63,785 bases of DNA from Bacillota bacterium (GCA_023454175.1 JAEXRW010000011.1:1-63785); one strand, 5' to 3'. Shown: positions 16,805 to 25,986, counted from the first letter of the stretch. Made by a program: numbers and translations. Notes: generated by a model from the sequence alone, not told the origin.

Positions 16805-17380
16805 TTATTCTGCCCTTTCTTCATCCAGCCGCCTGGCCATGAAAAGATAATCCTCGTTCCCGCCGCGCTCCGTGAATCCGGCCTTCCGGTACATGGCCTC
16901 GGGGCCGTGGTATTGCACGGCGTCGGTCTTTCCGCTCCTACATGGGTATGCTTCCACCAATTCAAACCCGCGGGATTTGCAGTCCTGCAATACATACTGC
17001 AGCAGCCGGGTCGCGATGCCCTTCCTGCGCCATTCCGGCGCGATGACGAAGCAGACGATGGACGCCGCCTTCTCGGATGGGTCCTGCAGGTCCTCCAGGC
17101 GGGTCATCTTCTCCCGCGCGTCCGCGTGGCACCAGCCCACCGGTTCTCCGTTTGCGAAGGCGAGGTATGCGTGCATCTCCCCCGACCGTATCAGTTGGAC
17201 CGCCAGCTCCCTGTTCTGCTGCGCGGTGCGCTTCATCCATTCTTTCCGCGTGCAGTCCGTTTTGTAAAAGCAGCAATAGCACGGCGCCCAGGACGGGTTA
17301 TCCGTGAACGCGTGGTGGTCAAAGAAGTCCAAAAAAGCGCCCTCCAGTCCGGGAGAAAGCGCCTTTACCTCGATATCCAT
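16805..17380 (-). CDS. GNAT family N-acetyltransferase
   Basis: A 191-residue acetyltransferase. The N-terminal third has the NPSWAPCYCCFYKTDC segment with clustered Cys, seen in a Clostridia-specific GNAT branch; the acetyl-CoA loop is IAPEWRRKGIATRLLQYVL, and the C-terminus has EAMYRKAGFTE. The substrate is unknown. Two ATGs are possible (17386 and 17380); AAGGGG is seven bases before 17380 and touches 17386, so I chose 17380. It stands downstream of cvpA with 47 bases between and may be in its transcript. Confidence 0.8.
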   Translation of the reverse strand: MDIEVKALSPGLEGAFLDFFDHHAFTDNPSWAPCYCCFYKTDCTRKEWMKRTAQQNRELAVQLIRSGEMHAYLAFANGEPVGWCHADAREKMTRLEDLQDPSEKAASIVCFVIAPEWRRKGIATRLLQYVLQDCKSRGFELVEAYPCRSGKTDAVQYHGPEAMYRKAGFTERGGNEDYLFMARRLDEERAE

Positions 17381-17427
17381 ATTCATTCCCCTTTCAGTCG
17401 CACAGCCCCCTGTCCTGTTCGGGGGCG

Positions 17428-18144
17428 TCATATCACGCCCGGGATCATGCCGATGATGAAATTGGTCCGGTAAAAGAAGGAGCCGAAGAGCGACGCATCC
17501 ACATAGCGGGTGAGTCCCGAGATGGAGACCACTGTCATGGCGGCGGGCACGAGGGAGAAAATGAGGTACACCATGAAGATGCCCTCGATGAAGCCGATGC
17601 AGCCGCCCATCAGCCCGTCGTACTTGCGCAGCGCGGGGAGCCTTTTGGGGCCGCCCAGCATATTGAATACGATGCTCAGCACGATCCATACGATGACGAA
17701 GACGGCGATGAAGCACAGCAGGTTCAGGATGATATTGGCGATGGTGACATTGAAATAATCGTTTACCGTGGTGAGCCCCTTGGGTTCAAATACCTTGGCC
17801 GTCATGTTGGCGTCCAGCCGCGCCGATATGTGCGCGGGCAGATTGGCGGTATCCACGATATTGGATATCTCGGGCTGGGTCAGCTGGCTGATGGGCAGCG
17901 ACGCGCTCTGGAGGTCCGCGATCTTCTGCGCGCCGTCGGAATAATAGATGATGGTGTCGAAAACCCCCGGGCTGCCCGAAAGGATCCTGGCCAGGATGGG
18001 GTAGAAAACGAGGCTGGTGAACCACGCGAAGAAGAAACTGCACAGCTTCAGGAGCGTGGAAAGAAAACCCCGGTAAAACCCGTACAGCACGCATACGGCT
18101 ATGATGATGATGACCAGGATGTCCAATACGTTCATATGATCCAT
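17428..18144 (-). CDS. CvpA family membrane protein
   Basis: A 238-residue protein with an N-terminal helix (MNVLDILVIIIIAVCVLYGF) followed by YRGFLSTLLKLCSFFFAW, the CvpA/colicin-V-production signature, and further membrane segments at the middle and C-terminus (IILNLLCFIAVFVIVWIVLSI). CvpA proteins are envelope proteins of unsettled role. The frame is open to 18195, overlapping the upstream gene, but the hydrophobic CvpA start at 18144 is preferred; the ribosome site is weak. It is 16 bases downstream of the DUF5711-like gene and likely in its operon. Confidence 0.82.
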   Translation of the reverse strand: MDHMNVLDILVIIIIAVCVLYGFYRGFLSTLLKLCSFFFAWFTSLVFYPILARILSGSPGVFDTIIYYSDGAQKIADLQSASLPISQLTQPEISNIVDTANLPAHISARLDANMTAKVFEPKGLTTVNDYFNVTIANIILNLLCFIAVFVIVWIVLSIVFNMLGGPKRLPALRKYDGLMGGCIGFIEGIFMVYLIFSLVPAAMTVVSISGLTRYVDASLFGSFFYRTNFIIGMIPGVI

Positions 18145-18160
18145 GGCAGCAGCCGCGCCC

Positions 18161-19240
18161 CTACGGCAGCGGCGATATGCTGCTCGCCTCCCCATCGAAT
18201 ACTAGTACTGCGCTTCCGCCCATCACGGCGCGCGCGCCGTCGGACTTGCCGGGCAGTGGATATTGCTTGAGCAATTTGCCCTTGCTGTCATACGCATAGA
18301 CGGAATCTGGCGAAAAACAATAGAATTTGTCCTTTCCCGCCACCACCGTATGGCATGCGGGCGGCAGGTATATCGGCTGGTCCATCCCCGCCACCGTGAC
18401 CAGCCGGAGCGTGGAGATGCGCTTGTCCTTCTCTACCTGGCTGCGCGATGCAAACACCATCTGCGGCGCGCCGTTGTCCATGCGCCACCCCTGCAGCACC
18501 CATCCATAAACCAGCACCTGGGCCTGCTGCTCCCCCACCAGGCTGTACTGCGTGACGTGCGCCGTGGTGACGGCATACATCGAGTCGGCTGTGAAGATGA
18601 GCTTTTCCACCAGTTCGCCTTGTATGGTGACCACGCTCGTCATGCTCTTGCCCGGCTGGTAGGTGGAGATGCAGGTGACGGGCAGCGTGCCCGAGCTGTC
18701 CATGGCCAGCGCGTAAAGCGAATCATTCCCGAAAAACCCCGTCTGCATCACATGCCTGCCGGGGATGCTCTTGATGGTCTCCACGGGGTTTCCCGCGAAA
18801 TCTGTAACAAATATGGTGTACGCCCCGTCATCGTCCTTCAAAGCGACGGCCACGTATGCTTCCCCGCACGAGGCCTGGACGATCTCCTGGTCAAATTTCC
18901 GGTCAAACAGCGCGGTGCCCGAGCGGTCATAAAGCTTGATGGTATCCTTGCTGTAGGCGGCCACGGCATTTTTTGAAAGGCACAGCCACACGTCGGAGGC
19001 AAAAAGCTGTGCCGTCCAGCGCTCCTGGTTTTTCTGGTCTATGCAGTGCAGCGCGCCGTCCCGCGCAAAGATGACATTGCTGTCATCCGACACCACGGGG
19101 TCCGCTGGCTTCATGAGCACCTGCTTCATGGTTGCGCTCAGGTCCATGTCCCCGCTCAGCAGGATGACGGCCAGCGCGATGAGCGCGCCCAGAACCATCA
19201 CGCCTGCGACGAGGGTGAGGACGAACCTGCGCTTTTTCAT
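18161..19240 (-). CDS. Membrane-anchored beta-propeller-like protein (DUF5711 type)
   Basis: A 359-residue protein with a single N-terminal membrane anchor (RRFVLTLVAGVMVLGALIAL) and an extracytoplasmic domain made of repeated strands of PQQ/WD-like character (RDGALHCIDQKNQERWTAQL, KDTIKLYDRSGTALFD, SVYAYDSKGKLLKQYPLPG). The layout resembles the DUF5711 family of Clostridia, found near cvpA. No catalytic motif is seen. The frame is open to 19276, but the Met just before the anchor (19240) is the likely start. It is probably co-transcribed with cvpA. Confidence 0.7.
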   Translation of the reverse strand: MKKRRFVLTLVAGVMVLGALIALAVILLSGDMDLSATMKQVLMKPADPVVSDDSNVIFARDGALHCIDQKNQERWTAQLFASDVWLCLSKNAVAAYSKDTIKLYDRSGTALFDRKFDQEIVQASCGEAYVAVALKDDDGAYTIFVTDFAGNPVETIKSIPGRHVMQTGFFGNDSLYALAMDSSGTLPVTCISTYQPGKSMTSVVTIQGELVEKLIFTADSMYAVTTAHVTQYSLVGEQQAQVLVYGWVLQGWRMDNGAPQMVFASRSQVEKDKRISTLRLVTVAGMDQPIYLPPACHTVVAGKDKFYCFSPDSVYAYDSKGKLLKQYPLPGKSDGARAVMGGSAVLVFDGEASSISPLP

Positions 19241-19508
19241 GACCACTTGTCTGCGTGCCTGTATGGTACCCGGCAAATGCCTGCCAACCCCCTACTTTTT
19301 GTTCCTTATCCAATGATTATAAATCAATACGCCCTTTTTGTGAACCGCCGGAGGCAAATTTACATCTTGCGGCATCCGGATGCGTTGCATTCGCATCATC
19401 CATTTTGACAGAAGTGCACGCTGTCAAAGGTATATAGTTGGCATTTCCCCGGCAAAAATAGCTTCAGAGGGATTTCGACCGCTGATGACTTGTGCGGAGG
19501 ATAAATGA

Positions 19509-19763
19509 ATGGCTGTCAAACGCATCATCTGCCAGGACGGCATGGAGGAACTGGCCAAAGCGCTGGAGGAATACGGCTATGAACTGGTCCCGCCGGGCAG
19601 GGACTGTGACGCCTATGTGTACAACGGAGGCATGGGGATGCTGGAAGCTATCCCCGGTTCGGCGGGTGGCCTTCCCGGCACGCTGGTGGTGAATGGGCGG
19701 GGGCTTTCTGCGCGGCAGGTGGCCGGGATCCTGGAAAAAGGATCGTACTCGCCGCTCTTCTAG
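19509..19763 (+). CDS. UPF0180/YkuS-like small protein
   Basis: An 84-residue soluble protein. The pattern LAKALEEYGYELVPPGRDCDAYVYNG, then a middle GGLPGTLVVNGRGLSARQVAGIL, resembles the UPF0180 (YkuS) family of Bacillota, in which a short helix-strand unit is followed by a variable Gly-rich part. The function is unknown. The closest ribosome site is the weak GGAGGATAA a few bases before the ATG. A hairpin with T-run follows at 19881. Confidence 0.65.
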   Translation: MAVKRIICQDGMEELAKALEEYGYELVPPGRDCDAYVYNGGMGMLEAIPGSAGGLPGTLVVNGRGLSARQVAGILEKGSYSPLF

Positions 19764-19880
19764 TCGGGATTGGACCGCCGGGAATGGTAATGCGCCTGCG
19801 CCACACGAAATAATCAGTATGTGGAGGCATGGGATTTTCACCCGGGAACGGTTTATTCCTTATTTAAACTGTGGGTATAA

Positions 19881-19908
19881 TCAACGCCCGGCGGCCCGGG
19901 CGTTTTGG
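19881..19908 (+). terminator. Terminator after the UPF0180 gene
   Basis: The stem AACGCCCG / CGGGCGTT has a 6-base loop and TTTT after it. It lies close to the end of the convergent lipid kinase gene. Confidence 0.65.
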
Positions 19909-19934
19909 ATTCTGTATACAAGTAGTGCGTACGA

Positions 19935-20846
19935 TCATTCTTTTCCTTCCGGGTTTTCCGCGGGCGCATAGATCATCAGCTTCTTATCCGCCAGGCGGAA
20001 GTCGGCCGGCGTGCTGCCGGTGACCTCCCCGTCCATATTCAGCGGGGCTGGTTCGCTGACCGGCTCGACCTTCACAGTCTTGCACTTGTAATATTCTACC
20101 ATTTTCAGGGAGAGGTGCGTGCCCTTTACATAGCGCGGGAGCAGCCCGTAGATCTTCAGCCTGGGGAGCCTGTTGATGATGCTCAGGTCCAGCAGCCCGT
20201 CGTCCACCTTCGCCAGGGGCGCCACGTGCATGCCGCCGCCCTGGTACTGGCCGTTGGCCACCGAGACCATGAGCACTTCCCGCTCCATCACCTTGTCCCC
20301 GTCCATGGTGATGCGCACCTTCTGCCACTTGTATGTCAGCGTCGCGATGAAGACGGCGCTGTAATAGGCCGCGAGGCCGCGCAGGCCCAGCTTTTTCGTA
20401 CTTTCAGTTTTCTGTATCACTTCCACATCAAATCCGTGGCCCGCGATATTCAGGTAATACCGCCCGTTCACCAGCGCCATGTCCACGTTCCGGTAATGGC
20501 CCTCCAGTATGGTGTCGACCGCTTTCTCGGGGTCTTTGGGTATGCCCATGCACTTGGTAAAGTCGTTTCCCGTTCCCGCGGGGATGATGCCCATGGTGGC
20601 CTTTTCCCCGTCTGCCTGCATGATGCCGGATGAGACCTCCAGGACCGTGCCGTCCCCGCCCACCGCCACGATGAGCCGGTGCCCCTGCCCCACCGCGTCC
20701 CGCGCCAGCTCGATGGCATGCCCTGCATACTGGGTGTAGGCCGTTTCATAGACGACGCCTTTTTTATTCAGGTACTGCTCGAGGTCCTGCATGACTTTCA
20801 GGCCCAGCCCGCGGCCCGCCTTGGGGTTTGCGATGAAATAATACAT
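19935..20846 (-). CDS. Diacylglycerol/lipid kinase family protein (YegS/DgkB type)
   Basis: A 303-residue kinase of the DAGK catalytic family. The N-terminal nucleotide-binding half has FIANPKAGRG, the nucleotide motif VAVGGDGTVLEV and IPAGTGNDFTK; the C-terminal beta-sandwich half contains GHGFDVEV and DDGLLDL. It phosphorylates diacylglycerol or a related lipid, feeding phosphatidic acid back to phospholipid synthesis and possibly lipoteichoic acid turnover. GGAGG five bases before the ATG at 20846 fixes the start downstream of an earlier in-frame ATG at 20867. Confidence 0.9.
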   Translation of the reverse strand: MYYFIANPKAGRGLGLKVMQDLEQYLNKKGVVYETAYTQYAGHAIELARDAVGQGHRLIVAVGGDGTVLEVSSGIMQADGEKATMGIIPAGTGNDFTKCMGIPKDPEKAVDTILEGHYRNVDMALVNGRYYLNIAGHGFDVEVIQKTESTKKLGLRGLAAYYSAVFIATLTYKWQKVRITMDGDKVMEREVLMVSVANGQYQGGGMHVAPLAKVDDGLLDLSIINRLPRLKIYGLLPRYVKGTHLSLKMVEYYKCKTVKVEPVSEPAPLNMDGEVTGSTPADFRLADKKLMIYAPAENPEGKE

Positions 20847-21090
20847 AGGCCCCTCCATGAACGCCACCGGTCATTTTATGTGAAATGCATGTTAATTCGA
20901 CTCAATCTTAGCAAATTAGAGGCTTCCGGGCAATAGACCGGTTTGATATATTTTATAGATCGTAATACATACCCTTCACAGCACCTCCCTTGCGCGGCTG
21001 CCCGGCTTGCAATCGTCCTGCAATGCACATATAATTTTTATAGATTGGCAAACTGATACCAGTTGCGTATACCGAAGGGAGCCGACCGAA

Positions 21091-21738
21091 ATGAAACAGG
21101 CCATCATACTTATTATCATAACCGTCCTCGTACTGGCCCTGGCGGCCTGCGCGGCGCCGCCGAACGTACCCTCCGGCGATGCGCCGGTGCTCTCCCCCAC
21201 GCCCGGCGTGAACGACGGGCCGGTCCCGGCGGTGACGCCCGGCGGCAGCTCGCCCGTCCCGGCTACGAACCTGAACAATGCCGCACAAATGTCCGTGACC
21301 AGCAGCGGCATCGTGGACGGGTACATCGATCCGAAATACGGCAAGCACGGGGACCCGAAGCTTTCCTTGCCGCTGAAGGTCGAAAACGCACCGGCCGGAA
21401 CGAAGGCGTATGCCGTCTACATGGATGACCCCGACGCCAAACCCGTGGCAGGTTTCGTATTCGTGCACTGGATGGCTGTGAATATCCCCGCATCCGACAT
21501 TCCGGAAGGGTTCAGCCAGAGCGCGGCAGACAAGGCGGTACAGGGCAAAAACGACGCCGGGACCAACGGCTACTATGGGCCGTCGCCGCCCGACAAGGAC
21601 CATAAGTACGTGATCAAGGTCTACGCGCTGGACGCTCCTGTGGACCTGAAAAACGGGTTCAAAAAGGACGCTTTCCTGCCTGCGGTCCAGGGGCATGTGC
21701 TCGCGGAGGCCACACTGGAAGGGATCTACAGGAAATAG
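21091..21738 (+). CDS. PEBP-family (YbhB/YbcL) lipoprotein
   Basis: A 215-residue exported lipoprotein. The signal peptide ends in a lipobox (LALAAC, Cys at about residue 20), a Pro/Gly-rich linker runs to about residue 65, and the rest is a phosphatidylethanolamine-binding-protein fold with DDPDAKPVAGFVFVHWMAVNIP and YYGPSPPDKDHKYVIKVYAL, the family's ligand-pocket motifs. PEBP relatives in bacteria have unclear roles; here it would sit on the outer face of the membrane. GGGAG precedes the ATG at 21091; the frame is open further up but without a signal. Confidence 0.87.
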   Translation: MKQAIILIIITVLVLALAACAAPPNVPSGDAPVLSPTPGVNDGPVPAVTPGGSSPVPATNLNNAAQMSVTSSGIVDGYIDPKYGKHGDPKLSLPLKVENAPAGTKAYAVYMDDPDAKPVAGFVFVHWMAVNIPASDIPEGFSQSAADKAVQGKNDAGTNGYYGPSPPDKDHKYVIKVYALDAPVDLKNGFKKDAFLPAVQGHVLAEATLEGIYRK

Positions 21739-21800
21739 TTGACTGTATCTTTTGTCAGTGGCACCGAAACAAACGGCTGATCATCAGCCGCCCGCAGTAG

Positions 21801-21806
21801 TATAAT
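21801..21806 (+). promoter_or_regulatory. -10 box upstream of dapF
   Basis: TATAAT stands 52 bases before the dapF start, just after a 17-base palindrome centred at 21783 (CGGCTGAT, C, ATCAGCCG). No good -35 box is seen, so the palindrome may be an operator or a weak terminator of the lipoprotein gene. Confidence 0.4.
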
Positions 21807-21857
21807 GATTATGATCACCGGTAATTTTTTTAGGGAGATCAGTAAAGGAAGGGTCAT

Positions 21858-22688
21858 ATGAGATTTTCCAAGATGCACGGACTCGGCAACGATTTCATCC
21901 TGTTTGAGAGCAGCGAGCCCGAGCGGGATTTTTCCCGCGAAGCCATACGCCTCTGCCACCGGCAGACGGGCATCGGCGGGGACGGCATCATCGCGGTATT
22001 GCCTTCTTCCCTGGCGGATTTTCGCATGCGCATCATCAACTGCGATGGGAGCGAGGCCGATATGTGCGGCAACGGTATCCGCTGCTTTGCCAAATTCGTC
22101 TATGAGCAGGGGCTCCTCCGGCGGGAAAGCTTTTCCATCGAGACCCGCGCGGGCATCATCAGGCCGCGCCTGCTGGTGGAGCGCGGCAGGGTGACCCGGG
22201 TAAAGGTGGATATGGGCGAGCCGAAACTGGACAGGAAACTGGTCCCCATGGAGGGGCCGGGCGGCATGGTCATCGACGAGCCGCTGATGGTGGACGGTGA
22301 AACATGGCGTATTACGTCCATGAGCATGACGATCCCGCATACCGTTGTCTTCGTGCCCCAGGTAAAAGAAGAGACCATGCTCACCGTCGGTCCGAAGATC
22401 GAGAAGCACGTGAAATTCCCGAGAAAGACAAATGTGAACTTCGTCCAGGTCATCGACCGGGATACCATCCGTGTACGGACGTGGGAACGCGGGGCGGGGG
22501 CCACGCTGGCCTGCGGCACGGGTGCGTGCGCCAGTGCGGTAGCCTCCTTCCTCAACGGGAAGACGGAGCGCAACGTGACCGTCAAATTACTGCTCGGTGA
22601 CCTGTTTATCGAGTATACCAGGGACGGTACGGTTTACATGACGGGTCCGGCGGAGGAGACGTTCCGCGGCGAGACCGAGCTTTGGTGA
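21858..22688 (+). CDS. dapF: Diaminopimelate epimerase
   Basis: A 276-residue DapF converting LL- to meso-diaminopimelate, the cross-linking residue of peptidoglycan and lysine precursor. The two catalytic Cys motifs are visible, MCGNGIRCF in the N-terminal lobe and CGTGACASAVAS in the C-terminal lobe, together with the start MRFSKMHGLGNDF that is diagnostic of the family. A terminator and the first three-hairpin element follow. Confidence 0.95.
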   Translation: MRFSKMHGLGNDFILFESSEPERDFSREAIRLCHRQTGIGGDGIIAVLPSSLADFRMRIINCDGSEADMCGNGIRCFAKFVYEQGLLRRESFSIETRAGIIRPRLLVERGRVTRVKVDMGEPKLDRKLVPMEGPGGMVIDEPLMVDGETWRITSMSMTIPHTVVFVPQVKEETMLTVGPKIEKHVKFPRKTNVNFVQVIDRDTIRVRTWERGAGATLACGTGACASAVASFLNGKTERNVTVKLLLGDLFIEYTRDGTVYMTGPAEETFRGETELW

Positions 22689-22720
22689 TTCAATCGAAAT
22701 ATACATCATTCCCAAAGTGC

Positions 22721-22747
22721 AGAAGCTGCGGGAGTCCGCGGCTTTTG
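22721..22747 (+). terminator. Terminator of dapF
   Basis: The stem AAGCTGCGG / CCGCGGCTT has a GAGT loop and is followed by TTGC. A near-copy of this stem recurs at 22933, on the other side of the repeat element. Confidence 0.7.
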
Positions 22748-22754
22748 CTCAGGC

Positions 22755-22921
22755 TATCAAAAATCCTTGAGTGAAAAACAGCAATTGGCTAAATATGCAA
22801 TCACAAATCAAATCCGTCATTTCTGGCGGCGTGTACGTCAGAAATGACACCTCTCATGCAGGTTTGTGGTGAACAAACCTGCATGGTAAAACTCAAAAAA
22901 GTGGCATAGCCACTTTTTTGA
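22755..22921 (+). repeat. Three-hairpin dispersed element, copy 1
   Basis: A 167-bp element shared with 43254-43421. It begins TATCAAAAA, has an AT-rich first third, and then three hairpins: GTCATTTCTG / CAGAAATGAC (22816-22848), CATGCAGGTTTG / CAAACCTGCATG (22855-22885) and AAAAAAGTGGC / GCCACTTTTTT (22895-22919). The last is a Rho-independent terminator shape in either direction. It is too short to code for protein. It could be a small structured RNA or a non-autonomous mobile element. Confidence 0.88.
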
Positions 22922-22932
22922 CACTCAGAAGC

Positions 22933-22964
22933 AAAAGCTGCGGAAGACCCGCAGCTTTTCTTTT
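22933..22964. terminator. Second terminator hairpin, beyond repeat copy 1
   Basis: The stem AAAAGCTGCGG / CCGCAGCTTTT is followed by CTTTT. It also lies just past the stop of the convergent lipoprotein gene (23001) and may serve both strands. It is a near-duplicate of the stem at 22723-22744. Confidence 0.75.
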
Positions 22965-23000
22965 CGTCGTCGGGCTAGGTATAGCTCAGCCGTTTTCCCG

Positions 23001-23537
23001 TCAGGGCAGCACGGCTTTCGTGGCCGCATCAAACGTTATGCTGCCCTCTGAGTCCGCCTTTTTGCCATAGGCGTAAACGATGATTTTCTCGGGCGCTTTT
23101 TTGGTTTTGAACGTAAATTCGATGAGGTCCTTCTTGATGGAGGCGCCGCTCCAGCCGATGGTTTTTCCCCCGGCTACGATGGAGGCTTGCAGTGACACCA
23201 CGGCTTTCCCGTTCCGGATGGGGATGGAGTTGCCCATGCCCAGCGCGTTTATCGCCACGGTGGTATTGCCGTCCGCATCCGTTCCGATCTCCCCGATGGA
23301 TATTGTGAAGGTCTGGTTCTCAAACTGGACTTCCGCTGTGGATGCAGATGCAGGTGAGGGCGAGGCCTCAGCCGACGGGGTGGGCGTGGGCGTAGCCGCC
23401 TCGGCAGGATCCACAGTAGGGGCGGTCGTCGGAGCCTGGGTCTTCACTTGGGACGGCCGCGGTGTGATAGTGATGCATCCGGCCAGCAGCACGGTGAGAG
23501 TCAGCACTGCCAGCAGCAGCATTAGTACTTTTTTCAT
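23001..23537 (-). CDS. Lipoprotein with Thr/Pro-rich linker
   Basis: A 178-residue exported lipoprotein of unknown function. The signal peptide has the lipobox LLAGC (Cys about residue 21), followed by a linker of Thr, Pro, Ala and Ser (about 28-67) and a ~110-residue beta-rich domain (VQFENQTFTISIGEIGTDADGNTTVAINALG) that may resemble an extracellular Ig-like fold. AAAGGAG precedes the ATG. It stands alone between convergent dapF and divergent cca. Confidence 0.78.
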   Translation of the reverse strand: MKKVLMLLLAVLTLTVLLAGCITITPRPSQVKTQAPTTAPTVDPAEAATPTPTPSAEASPSPASASTAEVQFENQTFTISIGEIGTDADGNTTVAINALGMGNSIPIRNGKAVVSLQASIVAGGKTIGWSGASIKKDLIEFTFKTKKAPEKIIVYAYGKKADSEGSITFDAATKAVLP

Positions 23538-23900
23538 CTCATAGTTTCTCCTTTGTGTCGGATTGAATAGGTTACTTGATTGCTAGGACATCATGGTAAT
23601 ATTTCTACAGGATACACGTTTACCCTTTATATTACGGTATTTCTATTATCATGCATGAGCATGATATGGACAAACAGGACTGAACCGCAGGATCATTTCC
23701 GGGTAGCTGGCTGCAGTGACTTTGGTGGGGATAGGCTTGATGGCCCTGCCCGGTTTCAATAACGTAAACCGTCAATATGCAATGATTTACCATCCCTGAT
23801 TATGCAAATATATCCTTCTCCCATGCAGGAGTCCCCCATTTTATGGTATAGTGAGGGTAAGATATACCCTGTTGGATCCTGATAACCGGAGTATTGTAAT

Positions 23901-25334
23901 ATGGTCACAGATAAGGTCACACTTCCCCTCCCCGTCAAGCGGCTGGGCGAAATATTTGAGAAAAACGGCTTCACCTTGTATGCCGTGGGCGGGTGCGTGC
24001 GCAATACCCTGCTGGGTCTTCCGCCCAGCGATATCGATGTGTGCAGCGCGGCCGTCCCTGCCCAGGTGATGGAGATGTTATCCCGGGAGCCGGGCGTCTC
24101 CTGCTACCTCAAGTGCGAACGGCTCGGCACACTGGGGATAAACATTGAGGACTCCCCTGATATCTTCCAGTGTGAATACTCGGCCTTCCGCACCGAGAGC
24201 TACGGTGAGGGTGGCAAACACACGCCTGACGAGGTCTCCTTCACGCAGGATCTGGAAAAGGACGCCTTCCGGCGGGATTTTTCCGTAAACGCGCTGTATG
24301 CCCATGCTATCACTGGGGAGATCACCGACCCCACAGGCGGACTGCCCGACCTGCACGCTGGCGTCATCCGCACCACGTCTCCCGATCCGGAGTGGATCAT
24401 CCGGGATGACGGGCTGCGCATCCTGCGCATGGTGCGCTTCGCGTGCGAGCTGGGCTTTTCCATCTCCCCTCCCCTCTTCCGCACCGCGCGGGAAATGGTC
24501 GGGCTGCTGGCGGACATATCCAAGGAGCGTATCCGGGAGGAACTGGTGAAGATCCTCCTTGCAGATGCCAAATACCCGCAATTGCAAAAGCGCTTTATTA
24601 CGCCCCCCCACGGCCGCGGCCTGTTCCTGCTGAAGGCCCTGGGTGCGTACGCGTATATCGCCCCTTCCCTGCTGCAGGGCGTGGGCGTGGGCCAGCGAAA
24701 GGATTACCACGCGTACGACGTGTTTACCCACCTGCTGAAGGTGTGCCAGGCGTCCCCTCCCGATTTGGTTTTGCGGCTGGCCGGGCTGTTTCATGACGTG
24801 GGCAAGCCCGAGGCTTTACGGCGCGCGGGCAATATGTACGGGCATGATAAGATCGGTGCGGAGATGGTGCGGGCCGCGCTGGGCGGTGACGGGCTGAAAT
24901 TTGATAACGATACGGTGGATACCGTCGCAAAGCTCATCTCCATCCACATGTTTGATCTGGACGGCCGGGCCAAGGAATCCACGGTGCGGCGGAAATTCTC
25001 CCGTGTGGGGTACGACATGGCGCGGCGGCTGATTCAGATACGTGCGGCGGATATCACCGGGTCGGGCCGCGGGAGGATAAACCCGCCGGAGATACGAAAG
25101 TGGGAGCGCATCATCGCGGACATGCAGCGGCGTCATACCCCCATGGGTATGCGCGAGCTTGCCATCACCGGTTCGGATATCTCCGCTATCACCGGCCTCC
25201 CCCCTTCCCCGTTCATCGGAAAGCTCAAGGAAGCGGCGTATGACTACGCGGTGCAGAACCCCGAGAGGAACAATAAGGAAGCGCTGACGAGCTTTATTAA
25301 CAAGTACTTGAAGAGCAATCCGGTGGATAGCTGA
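23901..25334 (+). CDS. cca: CCA tRNA nucleotidyltransferase with HD domain
   Basis: A 477-residue class II CCA-adding enzyme or poly(A)-polymerase-type relative that completes tRNA 3' ends. The head domain holds AVGGCVRNTLLG with the metal pair PSDIDVCSAA, and the neck has DDGLRILRMVRFACELGF. A C-terminal HD domain is present (LFHDVGKPEALRR...YGHDKIGAEM), which often has phosphohydrolase activity. CGGAG precedes the ATG. The 23538-23900 gap upstream has TATAGT near 23848 and nothing else I can support. Confidence 0.92.
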   Translation: MVTDKVTLPLPVKRLGEIFEKNGFTLYAVGGCVRNTLLGLPPSDIDVCSAAVPAQVMEMLSREPGVSCYLKCERLGTLGINIEDSPDIFQCEYSAFRTESYGEGGKHTPDEVSFTQDLEKDAFRRDFSVNALYAHAITGEITDPTGGLPDLHAGVIRTTSPDPEWIIRDDGLRILRMVRFACELGFSISPPLFRTAREMVGLLADISKERIREELVKILLADAKYPQLQKRFITPPHGRGLFLLKALGAYAYIAPSLLQGVGVGQRKDYHAYDVFTHLLKVCQASPPDLVLRLAGLFHDVGKPEALRRAGNMYGHDKIGAEMVRAALGGDGLKFDNDTVDTVAKLISIHMFDLDGRAKESTVRRKFSRVGYDMARRLIQIRAADITGSGRGRINPPEIRKWERIIADMQRRHTPMGMRELAITGSDISAITGLPPSPFIGKLKEAAYDYAVQNPERNNKEALTSFINKYLKSNPVDS

Positions 25335-25399
25335 GAATCGCGGCCTGTTCTGAAGGGCTGATACCAGTCATGGTACCTTTAAAAGGGGGATGCACCTCT

Positions 25400-25962
25400 A
25401 TGTTTCCCGTGCTGATTGCGAAATTACAAAGCAAAATAATCGAAAATGATATAATGGAGCCGTTGAGATAATTAAGCAAATCGGAGAAAACCGGTATGTT
25501 GAAGCTGTGCCGGTATTGATAGACCTTTTAAGGACAACCGATGATTTTGTATTGATGAATACGTTAGCTTTGGCATTAAGCGATATCGGGGATGAAAGAG
25601 CCGTTGAACCGATACTAGAAAGAATCAAAGACCCGAAAACAAAAGGTTATAACGGAACACTTGTATATTCACTCGAATCTTTTGATACCTCTCCATATGT
25701 TGATTTCATTCTTGAATTAGTGGAGGAAGGAGATTACGAGGTGCGCAGGGAGGCATATTCGTTACTTGAGGGCATGATCGATAAATTGTCCAAAGAAAAG
25801 AAAGAGGAATGCTTAAAGCGCATAAAGACACTGCTAGCAGATGTGAGTGACAGGTTAGATGGATTAAAGGTAACATTCAATCTGTTTGGCGAAGCGTATA
25901 TGCCTGTAAACGATAATCTTATCACACTGGAAAAGGACGACGAGCCTGGACTGATGCATTGA
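25400..25962 (+). pseudogene. HEAT-repeat protein with an apparent frameshift
   Basis: An ATG at 25400 with GGGGGA nine bases upstream starts MFPVLIAKLQSKIIENDIME and meets a TAA at 25469. From 25450 another frame continues without stop to 25962, giving EIIKQIGENRYVEAVPVLID and a further 150 residues (ALALSDIGDERAVEPILERIKD), typical PBS-lyase/HEAT repeats. Joining the two frames restores a plausible start of a HEAT protein, so one base is probably lost near 25465. If it is translated at all as is, it must begin at an internal non-ATG codon. The gene is more AT-rich than its neighbours. The function is unknown. Confidence 0.6.
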
Positions 25963-25986
25963 CTTATACAATAGCGGAGGAAATTT

